Assembly: GCA_001695595.3 (NCBI GenBank)
Contig: MBPM02000069.1
Location: forward strand, 414,889 to 478,888
Reading direction: 5' to 3'
Origin: Plasmopara viticola
Lineage: Eukaryota; Oomycota; Peronosporomycetes; Peronosporales; Peronosporaceae
DNA: 64,000 bases
The notes under the pieces are model-generated. The model did not search any database. It was given only the letters and a program-made list of their open reading frames with translations, and had not been told where the DNA came from. Positions 33,601-45,231 of this stretch are shown here, in pieces (the stretch's first letter is position 1; the number at the start of each line of letters is the position of its first letter). The translations under genes were made by a program, and so were the position numbers.

Positions 33601-36600
33601 GTGTTAAGGAGCCTGTAAGTTAGCGCATTGTGCACGATCATCGTCAGCTAAATTTAGCGACGATCAAGCCGGTGGTACCGATACCGCGTAAGGAAGACAT
33701 CTTCATGCATAAACCTACTTTGGGGTTACTATCAGGTTAGATTGCGTGAATCGGACATCTCATTTACCGCTTTTTCGACCTTGGGTGATCTACTTAAATA
33801 TCCAGAAACTTTAGGGAACTAAGCGGAAGCCCAAGTACGTTTAACACGCTTTTGTAGAAAGCCCATTGAGCTTTAGAGGATGTGATGAGAATCTACTTTG
33901 ACGTATTCTCCGTACACAATTTGAAGGCACCGCAGACCACGTTATGGCTTGTGACCGTGTACTCAAACGGTGAAAAGAACAGCACCTTTATATCAAGCTG
34001 TCAAAGTTTCAGTTCTGCGTCGGGGAGATCCCAATGCCCAAGAGAGTTTGCCGAATAAAATGGCGTCCAAACGATCTCCGACAAGAATATGATCATCGCA
34101 GAATAGCCTATGCCCAAGACGAAGAAGCAATTGAAGTGCCTTTTATGCTTAACAGTCTCTGTTTCAAGGTATTGCAAGGACTTTGCGCAATTTGCAGGAC
34201 CACTCCACAACAGTAAAGAGAAAAAACGTCCTCGAAGCAATCGAGCTCTCGGAAGAGCAACTACGCTACTGCATCAAACTCATGCGTCGCTTTGATGCTA
34301 TCACCTTTTTTAAGACTTTCGGACTTGTTGAAACTATTTGGTATACGAATAGACGCCTCGCATTTTGCGATCGGGGGAATCTTGTTTCTAAACGAAAAAG
34401 AGCTTGAGCTTTCGATCGCTTTTACTGGTCGGATAATGAGTTTGACTACCCTGTTCGTGAGCAAGAGCTACATGCAATGATGCATGCGTTAGAAGTATGA
34501 CGTGTGTGTCTTCTTGATCGACTATAAACGGTCTAGTTGGATCACAAAAGTACCAAAATGATCTTGACGCAGAAGACTACCAATGCAGAGTAGCTCGATG
34601 GTTTGATGAGCTTGTCAAATTCCAGCCTTTGTTTAAGTGGAATCTAGGTGGAACCAACACCATGGCTGATTCACTGTCACTTGATCCGGATTATGAGAGA
34701 AATGCTTTCTACACATTACATACGCGAAAGGACTAAACTACTATGCGCTCAATCAGCTGCCCAAGTTAGCTTTCAAGAGCTACTGGAAGTGGCCAAGAAC
34801 GATAGTCAGGACGAACCAGAATCTATATGTCCAATTCGCAAAGATAATGTATTCGTTAAATAAGGACACATCAAAACGCTATAGAAAGGAGGTGACGTAC
34901 CAAAGCTTTTACTGCAAAATGGCAATTTGTACTACCAAACAGGCGAAGATGAGACTCCATGACTATATATTCCAGACGACGAAGATTTCAAAAATTGCGT
35001 CATCTGTGAGAACCATGATTCTGTATCGGCAATTTTCCCAGGATCAAAATTGTCACAAATGACGAAGTACATCTAGCACTATGTCAGCACTTGCAAAATG
35101 TGTCAGCGCAACAAAATTAGGACCCAACCGCCAAAAGAACTTCAGTCTCTGTATATTCCAAGAAGCAGATGGGTCATCATTTGTATGGACTTCATCGTGT
35201 CTTTACCGGAAACTAAAAGTGATTTAAATGCCGTCATGGTGGTTGGTGATTGCTTAACGAAAATAGCCATGTTCATCGCTATGAAGACAACGTACGATAC
35301 TGCAGAAATCGAAAAGGTCTTCATGAAATAACATATGGAGGACTATGGCATACCAAAGACCATTGTGTCCGACCGAGACACCAAGTTTGCATCTAAGTTA
35401 TGACAAGCAAGCGTGTCTGCTGTAAGAATGCATCACAAATTGGATTCAGCTTTAGACCACAAAGGGATAGACAAATGGAAAGTACCAATCATTTTGTTGA
35501 CGATTACGTACAAGGTGTCGTCAACCCAGCAACGAATGTCTAGAATGGCATTTTGCGTTTGGTTGAGATAGCCTATAATCGACATGTACACTCTACAATT
35601 GGAATGTCACCGTTCATGCGGATCTCGGATATGTTCCTTATGCCGGATGATGTGGCATCAGATCCAGAATTTCATAAGTTAAAAAAGTAGCACAAGATTT
35701 TTACTACGTCAAGAAACGCTACTTTAGGTCGCAAAGGACCGGATGAGTGAGGCACGAGAGCGCATGAAGTACTAGTATGCCAAGAATATATTTGCCCAAT
35801 ATTTCCGAGCTTACGATACGGTGTTTTCGGACGGCAAGAATTTGGATGTTGGACATAAAGGTTTTGCTCTATCGAAGAAACTTGAGTCTATATATATTGG
35901 CCCATTCTCGATCGTGAAAAAACATCCGAGAGATTTTTATGAGTTGGGAGTATCGAAGGTGTCGATGCTGCATCCAGAATTTCACATTTCAATGTTTGAA
36001 GCCGTATCGTAAGGAACCCAAGCGTCGGCAAATTGTGAATACGATCATGTTGGCCGATAGCTCCGAGGGACAAATCCTTAGAGCCGTGATTAGGCATCGT
36101 ATGTACAAGACAAACATACATTACAAAGTATGGTGGCTTGGTAAAACCAAAAAGGAAGCAACCTAGGAGCCCGCGAATCAATCAAATCAAAAGTTAATTT
36201 ACGAACTCATCGACCTATATTGAAATTTCAAACAAAGAAGAGCCCTTTCTTTTAGTACAGGCATCTTCTTGAAAAGAGATTATGTGACGTGACTGTCGCC
36301 GGCAGGTTTGCCGGCAACGTCTTTGACGAAATATGATTCAATATTTCTAAAAAATACATGTGCATTAGTACTATCGATAGGGATAGGCGATTATGAAATC
36401 TATACCAGAAGAAAATTCCATAATCATCGGGAATCAAAAAAGCCTATTGATTTAAAAAGATCAAGGATGTGTAAAAAGCCAGACGGAGCAAAGAAAAAGG
36501 ATAGCCTTTAGGATGGTAGCAGTAAGTGGCTGAGAGCCACCAATTAGGCTGTAGCTAGAAAATAGGTTGTAAGAGATCTCGATTTAAATATCACTTCCCA

Positions 36601-36719
36601 GTTTGTTTTAAGCAATACAAACTCCTCCTCCTTCGCCGATTTCGCCCCAATCGCTTCAAAAACTCGTCCAACGATCGACTCTTAATAAAGTCTGTTCGCG
36701 ACTGTGTTACAAAATTACT
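30623..36719 (+). mobile_element. Gypsy retrotransposon with chromodomain, decayed, 3' LTR cut short
   Basis: The 5' LTR begins near 30623 (TGTACGGCT) and runs to roughly 31350. The 3' LTR begins near 36283 (TGTGACGTGA) and matches it ('attagtactatc', 'ggataggcgattat', 'aggatggtagcagta') until 36719, where GH12 spacer DNA starts abruptly. Between them, in order: a gag-like region (31570-32750); RT (33200-34250); RNase H with ALSIAF-type sequence (about 34290-34500); integrase (34900-35650) with CKMCQRNK and the DFIVSLPET core; and a chromodomain-like end (36070-36165) with KTNIHYKVWWLGK. Stops and indels are frequent, so it cannot make protein. It is the same family as the elements at 7920 and 17329. 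Confidence 0.8.
36283..36719 (+). repeat. Truncated 3' LTR of the Gypsy element
   Basis: About 440 bp align with the first part of the 5' LTR (30623-31070). The remaining 280 bp or so of LTR are missing. The sequence after 36719 ('tttggctttgtctgtacatgtacc') matches the spacer downstream of GH12-like genes (43679, 46191). Confidence 0.65.
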
Positions 36720-37522
36720 CTTTGGCTTTGTCTGTACATGTACCTTCAAAACTCACACCGCCTATCCTCGCATGAATATGTCCTGCCTAGATTTTTGGAG
36801 ATGAATTATGCGGAATGGAACATAATAGTCCAATGAATGATTGATAAAAACACGCAACAAAGTAGTGCTGCTTTACAAGGGTCATCGAGACTTCAATTAA
36901 TTACGCAGAAAATTGGAAAATAAATATAATTGTGCGGAAATTGATCACTCTCGTGAAGTCTGATAATGTCGTCTGACCTTTGATTCGACGCAAGACTATA
37001 CGGCAACGACTCCTCACTTCTCCGCCCACAGTAGAAACTTTGTTCATGCGATTTTGCATTTATTTATACAATGCTCGTTTACGTGAGCCGCTACGTTGAT
37101 TAAATTGTAAGTAGTAAGCCTTCGTTCGTTTCAGAATTTTGTCGGCCCCTCGAAGAAATGGTCTACAGAACGGCTGTTCATTACTTTTTGCTAAGCCTTT
37201 CGAACAAATTCGATTTCGTTCATTAATGATTTGCTTTGATGTTTGCAAACTTGGCTGGAGTCGTCAAAGCGGGAATGTTAAGGGCAGGATTGCATATATA
37301 CCACAAATTTAAGAGAATTTGTTACTCTTTACGATTTAAGCAGAAACATATATCTTGCTTAATCTGAGCATGTAAAAACGTTCAAACGTTTCCAAAAGCA
37401 TATATAGAATACGGGCCAGACTTGAACTTTGGAAAAGACAGCTCGTCGCGATAAAAATACTTGCCATGTCGTTCAAGGATTTGTACTAGGATTCCAATAA
37501 CATCCAGGACGAGATTGATATT
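36720..37522 (+). repeat. GH12 spacer relic interrupted by Copia A
   Basis: The order of landmarks matches the spacer after the genes at 45232 and 47796: 'ctttgtctgtacatgtacc', 'cctgcctagatt', 'gtcgtctgacctttgattcgacg' and 'caaatggtctacagaacggctgttcattac'. It continues after the Copia element at 41907. The gene that should precede it has been lost at the Gypsy junction. Confidence 0.65.
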
Positions 37523-37527
37523 TCTAT

Positions 37528-37673
37528 TGTTAAAACTACACCGCTGAAAGCATGTTGAACAGGCGGATGTCGTCACATTATTTACAAGTACGTCACAGTT
37601 AGTAATTAGTTATGGAAGCCGTTTATTGGTCAAGATAAATATATTTACTTCGGTTTTTATTTTCTTCTAAACA
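37528..37673 (+). repeat. 5' LTR of Copia A
   Basis: 146 bp, beginning TGTTAAAACTACACCGCTG and ending CTTCTAAACA (TG..CA ends). Confidence 0.88.
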
Positions 37674-37724
37674 GGTTAACAGCCGCAACAAAGCCTTCCT
37701 TCTCAAGCAACGTCCTCGCCCACT

Positions 37725-38900
37725 ATGAACAAGCGCACCGAAGTCCTCCTAGGAAGTGATAGCTATTACCATTGGGAGATCAACATGAGGATGACCCTGG
37801 CGCGGAAGGGTCTCCTGGGACACATCATGGCCGTCAAGGAAGAGAAGGACGTCACGGAGGCGTGGCTTGTTAATGATACCAAGGCGCTAGGCATCATTGC
37901 TCAAGGCGTTGAGATCCAGCACCAGACCAAGATTCGGTCGGCTACGCGTGCTATGGAGGCGTGGAAAACCCTACGTGATTTCTACAATCGCTCGACTCTT
38001 CACAATCGTATGGTGATGACTCGTCGACTACACAAGCTCAAGATCCAAAGTGGAACAAGCATGGCAGAGCATCTGGACTCTTTTGACGAGCTAGTAGTGG
38101 GACTACAGACTACGGGAGAGCAAATTGATGATGCACGCCAGCTGGTGGTACTACTCAGCAGTCTCCCTTCGGAGTACGATTTGATCTCGTCGATTGTAGA
38201 AAAATGCAAGGGACATTTCGTTGATAGAAGTCAAGGAGGAGCTGCTTTAAGAGTAAGAGAAGCTGCAGCGAAAAGAAGCTACAGAGAAAGCGTTTCGCGT
38301 AAATGGAAATGGGAATGCTAGAAGATTCAAAGGTGGACGGGACAATGGGCGAAAGGGTGGTTCTCCGCGCAATAACGGCGGATTCAAGGGCAAGTGCTTC
38401 AACTGTGACCAGTTTGGACACATGAAGCGGAACTGCCCCGCCGGTAAAATTTTCAACAGCGACGACACGGTGTTTGCTGTTGGTAAAGGGAAGTCATCAG
38501 GATGGCTGATTGATAGTGGAGCAACTTCCCACATGACCCCACACAGGAAGGACTTGTTTGATTACAAGGGCCTAGAAGCTAGCTTCGAGGTTACGATTGC
38601 AGACGGGAAAAAGTTGCTTGTCAAAGGAGTCGGCACGGTAAAATTGACTGGTTTGAACGGAATGAGGATTCACATGGTTGAAGTTCTGCATATTCCCGGA
38701 CTCGACAGAAGGTTGCTGTCAGTTGGCAAGCTGTCAGAGCGTGGCATGAGTGTGGAATTCTCGCGTTCGTCATGTGTCATTTGGAACAAGAAGCAAGCAA
38801 TTGCGTTGGGCACAAAAGTTGGAAAGTCGTATTTTCTTGACTGCGAGCAAGAAAAAGCATGTCTCGTTGAAAATTCCGGTGCTGACAATCAGTGGAAACT
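37725..38900 (+). pseudogene. Copia A gag and protease region
   Basis: Gag starts at 37725 (MNKRTEVLLG) with the Copia gag (UBN2-type) helices: YHWEINMRMTL, WKTLRDFYN, MAEHLDSFDELV and LLSSLPSEYD. The frame shifts near 38220, and stops follow at about 38245. A second frame then gives the CCHC zinc knuckle CFNCDQFGHMKRNC (from about 38398), the protease active site WLIDSGATSHMT (from about 38502) and the LSVGKLSERGM segment typical of Copia proteases. Gag would coat element RNA and the protease would cleave the polyprotein. The frameshift and stops make this copy non-functional. Confidence 0.85.
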
Positions 38901-41742
38901 TTGGCGTGGACACATGTGACACCCCAGCAAGGATGCGCTGATCAGGACACAGCGATTAACTTGTGGTATCCTGATTATCAAGCAAAGTGTGGAAATATTG
39001 TGTGCCGGGTGTTTGAAGGGCGAGCAGACGGTCACGGTGTTTCCGTCTCGTTCAATGACAAAGCCGACACGTGTGTTAGAGCGTGTTCACACAGATGTTA
39101 TGGGACCAATGCGAACTATCTCGAAGGGTGGTGCCAAATACATTCTCACGTTTGTGGATGATTCTTCACGATATGTTGCACTTTTTCTGATCAAGAGCAA
39201 GAGTGAAGTGGCTGGCAAGTTCAATGAGTTTCTGACGTAATACGAAAACCAGTGGGGTGCACGACTGAGATGTTTGCGATCCGACAACGGATCGAGTTCG
39301 TGAACAAGAAAATGGCTGGAATATGAGAACGGCATTGTACAGCGCTCTGTCCCATACAGCCCGGAGCAGAACAGAGTGGCGGAGCGTATGAACAGGACTA
39401 TTATGTAGAAAGCCCACAGCATGTTACACTTCAAGGGTATTTCGACGGAATGCTGGGCGGAAGCGGTAAATACAGCGGTGTTTTTAGTTATTCGCTCCAG
39501 CAATACGGTCCACCCTGACATCACGCCGTAGGAGCTAGCTTTCAAGATGAAGCCTCGAATGGATCACCTGCGCGCATTTGGTTCGCAAAGCTACGCTCAT
39601 ATTGACGATGTGAAACGGACCAAACTGGACCCCAAGAGCTTCAAGTGTATGGTTCTTGGTTATGCAGAGAATGTCAAGGGCTATAGCGTGTTTGATTTGG
39701 AGAAGACCAATATTAAAGTGACCCGCTCTGTAAAGTTGGATGAGATTAAGGCAGGCGGCATTTACGACACGCAAGAGCTCAAGCCGGAACCAGTTGTTCA
39801 AGTAACGAAGGATGGTGATGAAGCCAATGTTCAGAATCAAGTGAATCGACAGCCACTTATGGACGATCCCATGGAAGCTGTCGAAGAGACAGTTACCGAT
39901 ATCGAAATGGATGATGTGGATCGTACGTCAAGCGCCGTTGTACAGCGGCTAATGCCTTCTACGAGCTTGAGCCAGCGGAGTATCTTCGGAAAGTGGAGCG
40001 AACAGGAATAAGCATAAGCCGGTGCTAATGCTTAGAGACGGCTCCGATGATAAAGAGTCAACAGAAGGCAGTGAGGACCCATTGACGCCGAAGCGTGCTA
40101 GGATTGACGAAGATGGACTAATCGCGGAAGCAGTTCTTGCCTATGCTGTGTGTATTGACGATGATACGGAATCACCGATTCCGTATGCTCAAGCAATGGC
40201 AAGCGATGATGCAATAAAATGGCGTGAAGCAATGGATGCTGAGCTTCGCTCTCATGAAGAGAATCAAACGTGGACATCGAAGCCACGAGGGCAAATTGGA
40301 CGCACAATTGAATCACGATGGGATTTGCCAAAAAGCGTGATGAGAATGGCGCTATCGTGCGGTACAAGGCACGACTAGTCGCGAAAGGTTTCAAGCAGAA
40401 GTATGGCGTCGACTTTTTTGAGAATTAGTCTCCGGTTGCCAACATGAATTCGATCCGAATAATTCTCGCAGTATGTGCGACTATCAAATGGAACAGCTGG
40501 ACGTCGATACGGCTTTTTCCAATAGCGTGTTGACGGACAGCGCTTTTATTGAAGTTCCACTTGGTGTCGACAATACTCAAGGATACATATGTCAATCAAA
40601 CTAGGCTTTTTACGGACTGAAGCAAGCAGCAAGTGCCTGGAACAAGACAATACATCGTGTCTTAATCAGGAATGGTCTAGATTTGCGGGGCAGATCAATG
40701 CGGTAATGTCAAAAGCACTAAAGAAGGTTTTGCTTACGTTGGACTATATGTGGATGACATGATTATCGCAGCAAGAAGCAGCAAAGGACTAAATCAAGTA
40801 AAGGGAGTACTTAAAATGCTTTCAAGATGAAGGAGCTGGGTAAAGCGGAATTTATTTTGGGTATGGAAACTAATCACGACAGGTCAGCTGGAACATTAAT
40901 GATCAAACAGTCTCGCTACATCGACGACGTGGTCAAGCGATTTGGTCAACAAGATGCCAAGAGCATTGACAACCCGTGCGTATCAGGATTGAATTTGTCG
41001 TAAAAGCAGTCACCAACAACTGAAGAGGGACAATCGACAATGCGGTCAAAATCTTATCCCTCTTTGATTGGATGCTTGCTTTACAAAACGACATGTACTC
41101 GGCCTGATATTGCTTACGTGATGACACAGCTTTCACGTTTTCTGGAGAATCCGGGACTACAACATTGGAGCGCAGCAATTCGAATAGTACAGTATCTGAA
41201 GACCACGCGTCAAATCGGTATCGTCTACCGAGGAAGTGGAAGCGTTGCGGTCAAAGCATACTTGGATGCAGATTGGGGCAGCAACACGGATGACAGACGC
41301 TCGGTTTTGGGAATTATGGTCATGATTGCTCGCGCACCAGTGGTAATCAAGTCGAAGTACTAGCGGACAGTTGCGCTGAGCTCAGCGGAAGCGGAGTATA
41401 TGGTTTTCAGTTTATACACACAAAAAGTTCTTTGGACGCGGGCAATGCTAATGGACATGGGTCACGAGCAAGTTAAAGGCACACAGTTTTGGGAAGACAA
41501 CCAAGGTGCTATTGCGTTGGCCAATAATGCCGGCTACCATGCTGAGGACGAAGCATGTGGACATCAAGCACCACTTTATTCGTGAGAACATGCAAGAAAG
41601 ACTGTTGAAGATCAAAAATATCGACACGAAGAGCCAGCTTGCAGATATGCTGACGAAGGCAGTTGGAATAAAGATGCTGAAGTATTTGCGCGAAGCCACC
41701 GGAATCAAGACCAAGTCAGCAACAAAGAACACACAGCAATAG
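38901..41742 (+). pseudogene. Copia A integrase, reverse transcriptase and RNase H region
   Basis: The integrase is recognised by HTDVMGPM and VDDSSRYVALF (about 39090-39180) and the MDHLRAFGSQSY segment (39556). RT is recognised by GLYVDDMIIAA near 40741-40775, the catalytic YVDD box. RNase H is recognised by LDADWGSNTDDRRS (about 41260) and WEDNQGAIALANNAGYHAED (about 41490). Compared with the intact frame at 50113-52093, this copy has in-frame stops (for example at 39238, near 40424 and near 41361) and frame changes (for example near 40490, 40650 and 41545), so no polyprotein is possible. Confidence 0.85.
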
Positions 41743-41755
41743 CGGTGAGTGGGAG

Positions 41756-41901
41756 TATTAAAATTACACCGCTGAATGCATGTCGAACAGGTGGATGGCG
41801 TCACAGTATTTGCAAGTACGTCACACTTAGTAATTACATATGGTTGCCGTTCGTTGGTCAACATAAATAATTTTATTTCGGTTTTTACTTTTTACTCAAC
41901 A
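41756..41901 (+). repeat. 3' LTR of Copia A
   Basis: 146 bp, beginning TATTAAAATTACACCGCTG and ending TTACTCAACA. It is preceded by the purine-rich tract GCGGTGAGTGGGAG (plus-strand primer), which also occurs beside the LTR of Copia B. Confidence 0.88.
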
Positions 41902-41906
41902 TCTAT

Positions 41907-42704
41907 ACTTTATATTATGATATTGCCTACTAGTGAAACAGTTCTCAGATGTCGTGCAATGCTATGAAACATGGCGTCGGCTCGACCATTGCAAAATAAG
42001 CTTCTCACACCAAGCTTTTCGTTTTTAGAGTGATGCAAAAGTTGAGTTATTGGTCCGAAGTGTATGATCATTAATGACACTATACCGAAAAGAATCGTCC
42101 ATGTGCCTTTTTTAGCGCTTTTCCAACAAAAATAGATTGCGACCGTGGGATCAAATGAAAAAAAAACTGCTGCAGGAATTTTAAAGTTGCGTCAAATATT
42201 AGATCCCACCTTACAATTTGTTGCGACTGGTTTTCATGTAGTCGTCGTGGTGTCCGCGGCTGTAGGGTACGGTGGTGATAGAATTCTCAAATTGGGAATT
42301 AAAAGAGCGCTATTTAATATTGTGTGGCGAATGGCATGGCAATTGAGGTCGTATGTATCTAGATACAGAAAAACTTGAATACAATTGCGTTAGTTTTATC
42401 CGCAATGCCGTAATCAAGATTTATAATTCACCAGTCTGGTACGATCCTTTTTGCCAACTCTAATATTTTACTGTCACACGCTTTAAACTGTACAGTCTAC
42501 AACCAAACGCAACGTCCTGTGACCTTTTAACAGAGAAGGTACTATAATCCATCTGTAAATGAAAACTAGTATCGTGAAAATTACGGTTTCACTAAAAGAA
42601 ATTCAAAAACCTACCACATGATCTGACAAAGAAGGATTTCGGATGGAACCATAAAATGAAGTAATTAGTTTATACAGAAACCACATTTTGTCCGCTTCGA
42701 GTTT
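41907..42704 (+). repeat. GH12 spacer, continuation after Copia A
   Basis: The spacer resumes as 'actttatattatg' and continues with 'gtagtcgtcgtggtgt' (42238), 'cgaatggcatggcaat' and 'ttgccaactctaatattttactgtcacacg'. This matches 44425-45000 but is clearly more diverged. Confidence 0.7.
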
Positions 42705-42722
42705 GGTCATTCTGCAATTTGC
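42705..42722 (+). promoter_or_regulatory. Core promoter of the GH12-like pseudogene
   Basis: GGTCATTCTGCAATTTGC keeps the initiator and flanking element with only a changed second base. It lies 21 nt before the ATG. Confidence 0.6.
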
Positions 42723-42743
42723 CTCGCATCGCCAAAGGTCGAT

Positions 42744-43482
42744 ATGAAGTTCTATTATCACGCCATTATTGCTCTAGCCGCCGCAGTCTTGACTGCCCAT
42801 GTCGCCATGGAAAAATCATAGAAATCTGGACTGCTGGAACTTGGATTGTATAAAATCTCCCAAACCTCCGAGATTGACAGTGGCGAGCAGTGCAAGACTA
42901 TGAATTTAGCCAGTGGTCTCAATGTGGGCTTGCACACGCACGTTGACCTTGTTGGAACCAGCGCTCATGACACGGACACGAAACAATACGAAACCTTTGA
43001 CATAGCCGAGGTAAAGATCGACGCAAAGCTGATCTCAGAGATCAATACTATTCCTGCAACTCTTTACCACTTCAACACCTCAACTGACCAGTCAATCTCG
43101 AACGTCACCTTTACCTTGTACACTGGTACTCTCGGCGTCTCAATTGCCGACATTGAGATCGACGTTTGGACTGCTGTGTACGGAGATTGTAACCCGACAT
43201 CAACCACCGGCAAGCCTATCAATGGTGGAGTTCTATTAATTGCTGGCATTGGGTTCAATCTGTACGAAGGTGACACGTCAGACCATAAAGTGTACTTTTT
43301 TATCCCAAACACGTCAATTTAAGCGCTTTGACGGCGACCTTAAACTCTTTTTAGATCATCTGTTGGAACTGAACGTGGTATCGAATGACCACTACACGCA
43401 AAAAGCGCTGTGTAGTACCCAGGTTGTCACCGGCATCAGCGCTGGTCTCACCATGGACACGTTTTCAGTGAACGTGCAGTAA
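42744..43482 (+). pseudogene. GH12-like pseudogene (older copy)
   Basis: The ATG at 42744 opens MKFYYHAIIALAAA, a signal peptide, but a TAG at 42819-42821 interrupts the frame just after it (MEKS stop). The frame stays open from there to a TAA at 43320. That TAA is created by a 1-nt insertion where intact copies read TSIDKFNGD. The end (RFDGDLKLFLDHLLELNVVSNDHY to the stop at 43482) continues in another frame. The protein would have had the same layout as the other copies, including IEIDVW and Gln in STQVVTG at the acid/base position. Its divergence places it between the outlying gene at 2466 and the young array. Confidence 0.85.
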
Positions 43483-45182
43483 TCCAGACCCGACGATCAA
43501 ATTGAGAGTTTGTTAATTTCGAATAAATCGCCGTTAAGCGGCGGTTTACGCTGTATATGTGCCGATACATGTATCTAAAAGTGTTCTTAGCCCGAATTTC
43601 GAATCTTTATCCGGCAAACGGGTGAAATTAATGTGAAGGCGGTAAATATTTTCGAATGCCGCGTACCAAACACCCTTGACTTTGTCTATACATGTACCTT
43701 CTCTACTCACGCCCCTTTTCTCGCATGTATTTGTCCTGCCTAGATTGTTGGAGATGTCTTCTGCGGGGTGGTACATATAAGAGCATTAAATCGTTTATAA
43801 AACAACGGCCATCATGGCTTCCATGAATTACAAAGAAAACCGGAAATACGTATATTTTGTGTGGAAATTGACCTATCTTCATTGGACCTGATCTCTAAAT
43901 TGCAACGTCTTATAAAGTCGTCTGACCATCGATTTGACGCGAGACTTCTGCGGCAGCGACTTTCCGCTTCTATGCTCAGATTTATGGAAGACATCTTTTT
44001 TATGTGCTTGCTCATTTACGTGTGAAATGCTGGGTATCTATGACGATTACCAGCTTCAGGTTGTTAGGGTTTCACCATTTTCCACAATTTCCTCGGCCGT
44101 TTGGACGCTCCATAGAACAACTGTTTATCATTTGATTGCTAAGTTTCCCATTTCGTCTTCTAAAAACGGGAATGCTAAGTGCAAGATTGCAATATGTGCG
44201 CTTGTTATTATAGATGATGTGATCCTTTTACGTACAAAACTTATGCCCTCTGTGATGTGAGCATGCAAAGGTAGCTCGAGCACGCGACATGTTTTCGAAA
44301 ACAAATATGGAACACGGACCATCGGACAACAAAGCTTTTAACGGTGCCATACACTCTGACGTACGTTTAAGATTTTGCACAAGAACTTCAGAAATATCAA
44401 GTAGGGGCTGCGGTTGCTGAACTTTATATTATGTTTCTGCCTATCAGAAAATGTAGGGAAACTCAGATGCCGTTCATGGATACAAAACATAGCGTCAATT
44501 TGACCATCAAGCCAAACTGCATGAAGCTTTTCTTTCCGAAGCGATGGCAAAAGTTGAATCAAATAAAGGTCATTGTCAATAACAAGACCGATAAGGATAT
44601 TACATAAGCCTTTTTTTGCGCTTGTCCAAAAAAGACTTAGAGACTCAGCTTGCGACCATGCGAATGGATGACGCCCGTCAGTGTGTGGACAAAATTTGTC
44701 TGCAGGGATCTGGAAATGTGTCAGGTATAAGATCCCCTCCAAGATCTTCTGCAATGTAGTCGTCGTGGTGTTCGGCTTTTGACAATTTAATGAATTTAAG
44801 TAGTAGTAGAGCGCAACTAAACTTTGTGGAAAATGTCATGGCGATACAGGTCGTACATGTCTTAATACAGATAAAACATGGATGCACTCACGTCAATTTC
44901 ATCTGCAATAAGATTTTAAATGTAGTCCTTTTATTACTCTGATTGACAAGTCGGGTACTAACTATTTTCGCCAAGTTTGATATCTTACTGTCACACGGTA
45001 ATACTGTACACAATACAACCGAACGTAGCATTCCATGAACAGATCATATACCACGTACTAGTAGGGCCTGTTAAAATAAATAAAGATTCGGATTTGATAA
45101 AAAGAACTTTGGAATCTACTCCAGCAAAAAAGCATTTTGAATGGAGCTTGAACCGGAATCGCATTCTGTTCGCTACGGTTTT
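43483..45182 (+). repeat. GH12 spacer between the pseudogene and the first intact array gene
   Basis: The spacer is about 1.7 kb. Landmarks shared with every young unit include 'ttgacgcgagacttctgcggcagcgac' (43932), 'ttatagatgatgtgatcctt' (44210), 'gtagtcgtcgtggtgttcggc' (44758) and 'tactgtcacacggtaatactgtacac' (44988). A minus-strand open frame (44338-44887) corresponds to the 212-aa frame of the right-arm spacers but is broken here by a frameshift. Confidence 0.75.
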
Positions 45183-45200
45183 GCTCATTCCGCGATTCCC
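45183..45200 (+). promoter_or_regulatory. Core promoter (INR + FPR)
   Basis: GCTCATTCCGCGATTCCC, with 31 nt between it and the ATG at 45232. The flanking element has CGATT instead of CAATT, the only array copy with this change. Confidence 0.7.
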
Positions 45201-45231
45201 CTCGCCTTGCAAAAGCCTGATACCAACCACG

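Larger units (their letters stand above)
37523..41906 (+). mobile_element. Copia A: full-length Ty1/Copia retrotransposon, decayed, with TCTAT target duplications
   Basis: Matching 146-bp LTRs at 37528-37673 and 41756-41901 are flanked by identical TCTAT at 37523-37527 and 41902-41906. The gene order gag, protease, integrase, RT, RNase H with integrase before RT is diagnostic of Copia. The paralogous GH12 spacers (near 46960) show the uninterrupted site, 'gaaatatcaa ... actttatattatg', so the insertion point is clear. LTRs differ at several positions and the coding region has many stops and frameshifts, so this is an old insertion. Confidence 0.92.

Noticed and set aside
44977..45231. In-frame extension of 85 codons upstream of the GH12-like ATG (also at 47541-47795)
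   Set aside because: It lies upstream of and across the core promoter, has no signal peptide at its own start, and is absent from the outlying gene. The Met of MKFCYHAG starts a proper signal peptide.
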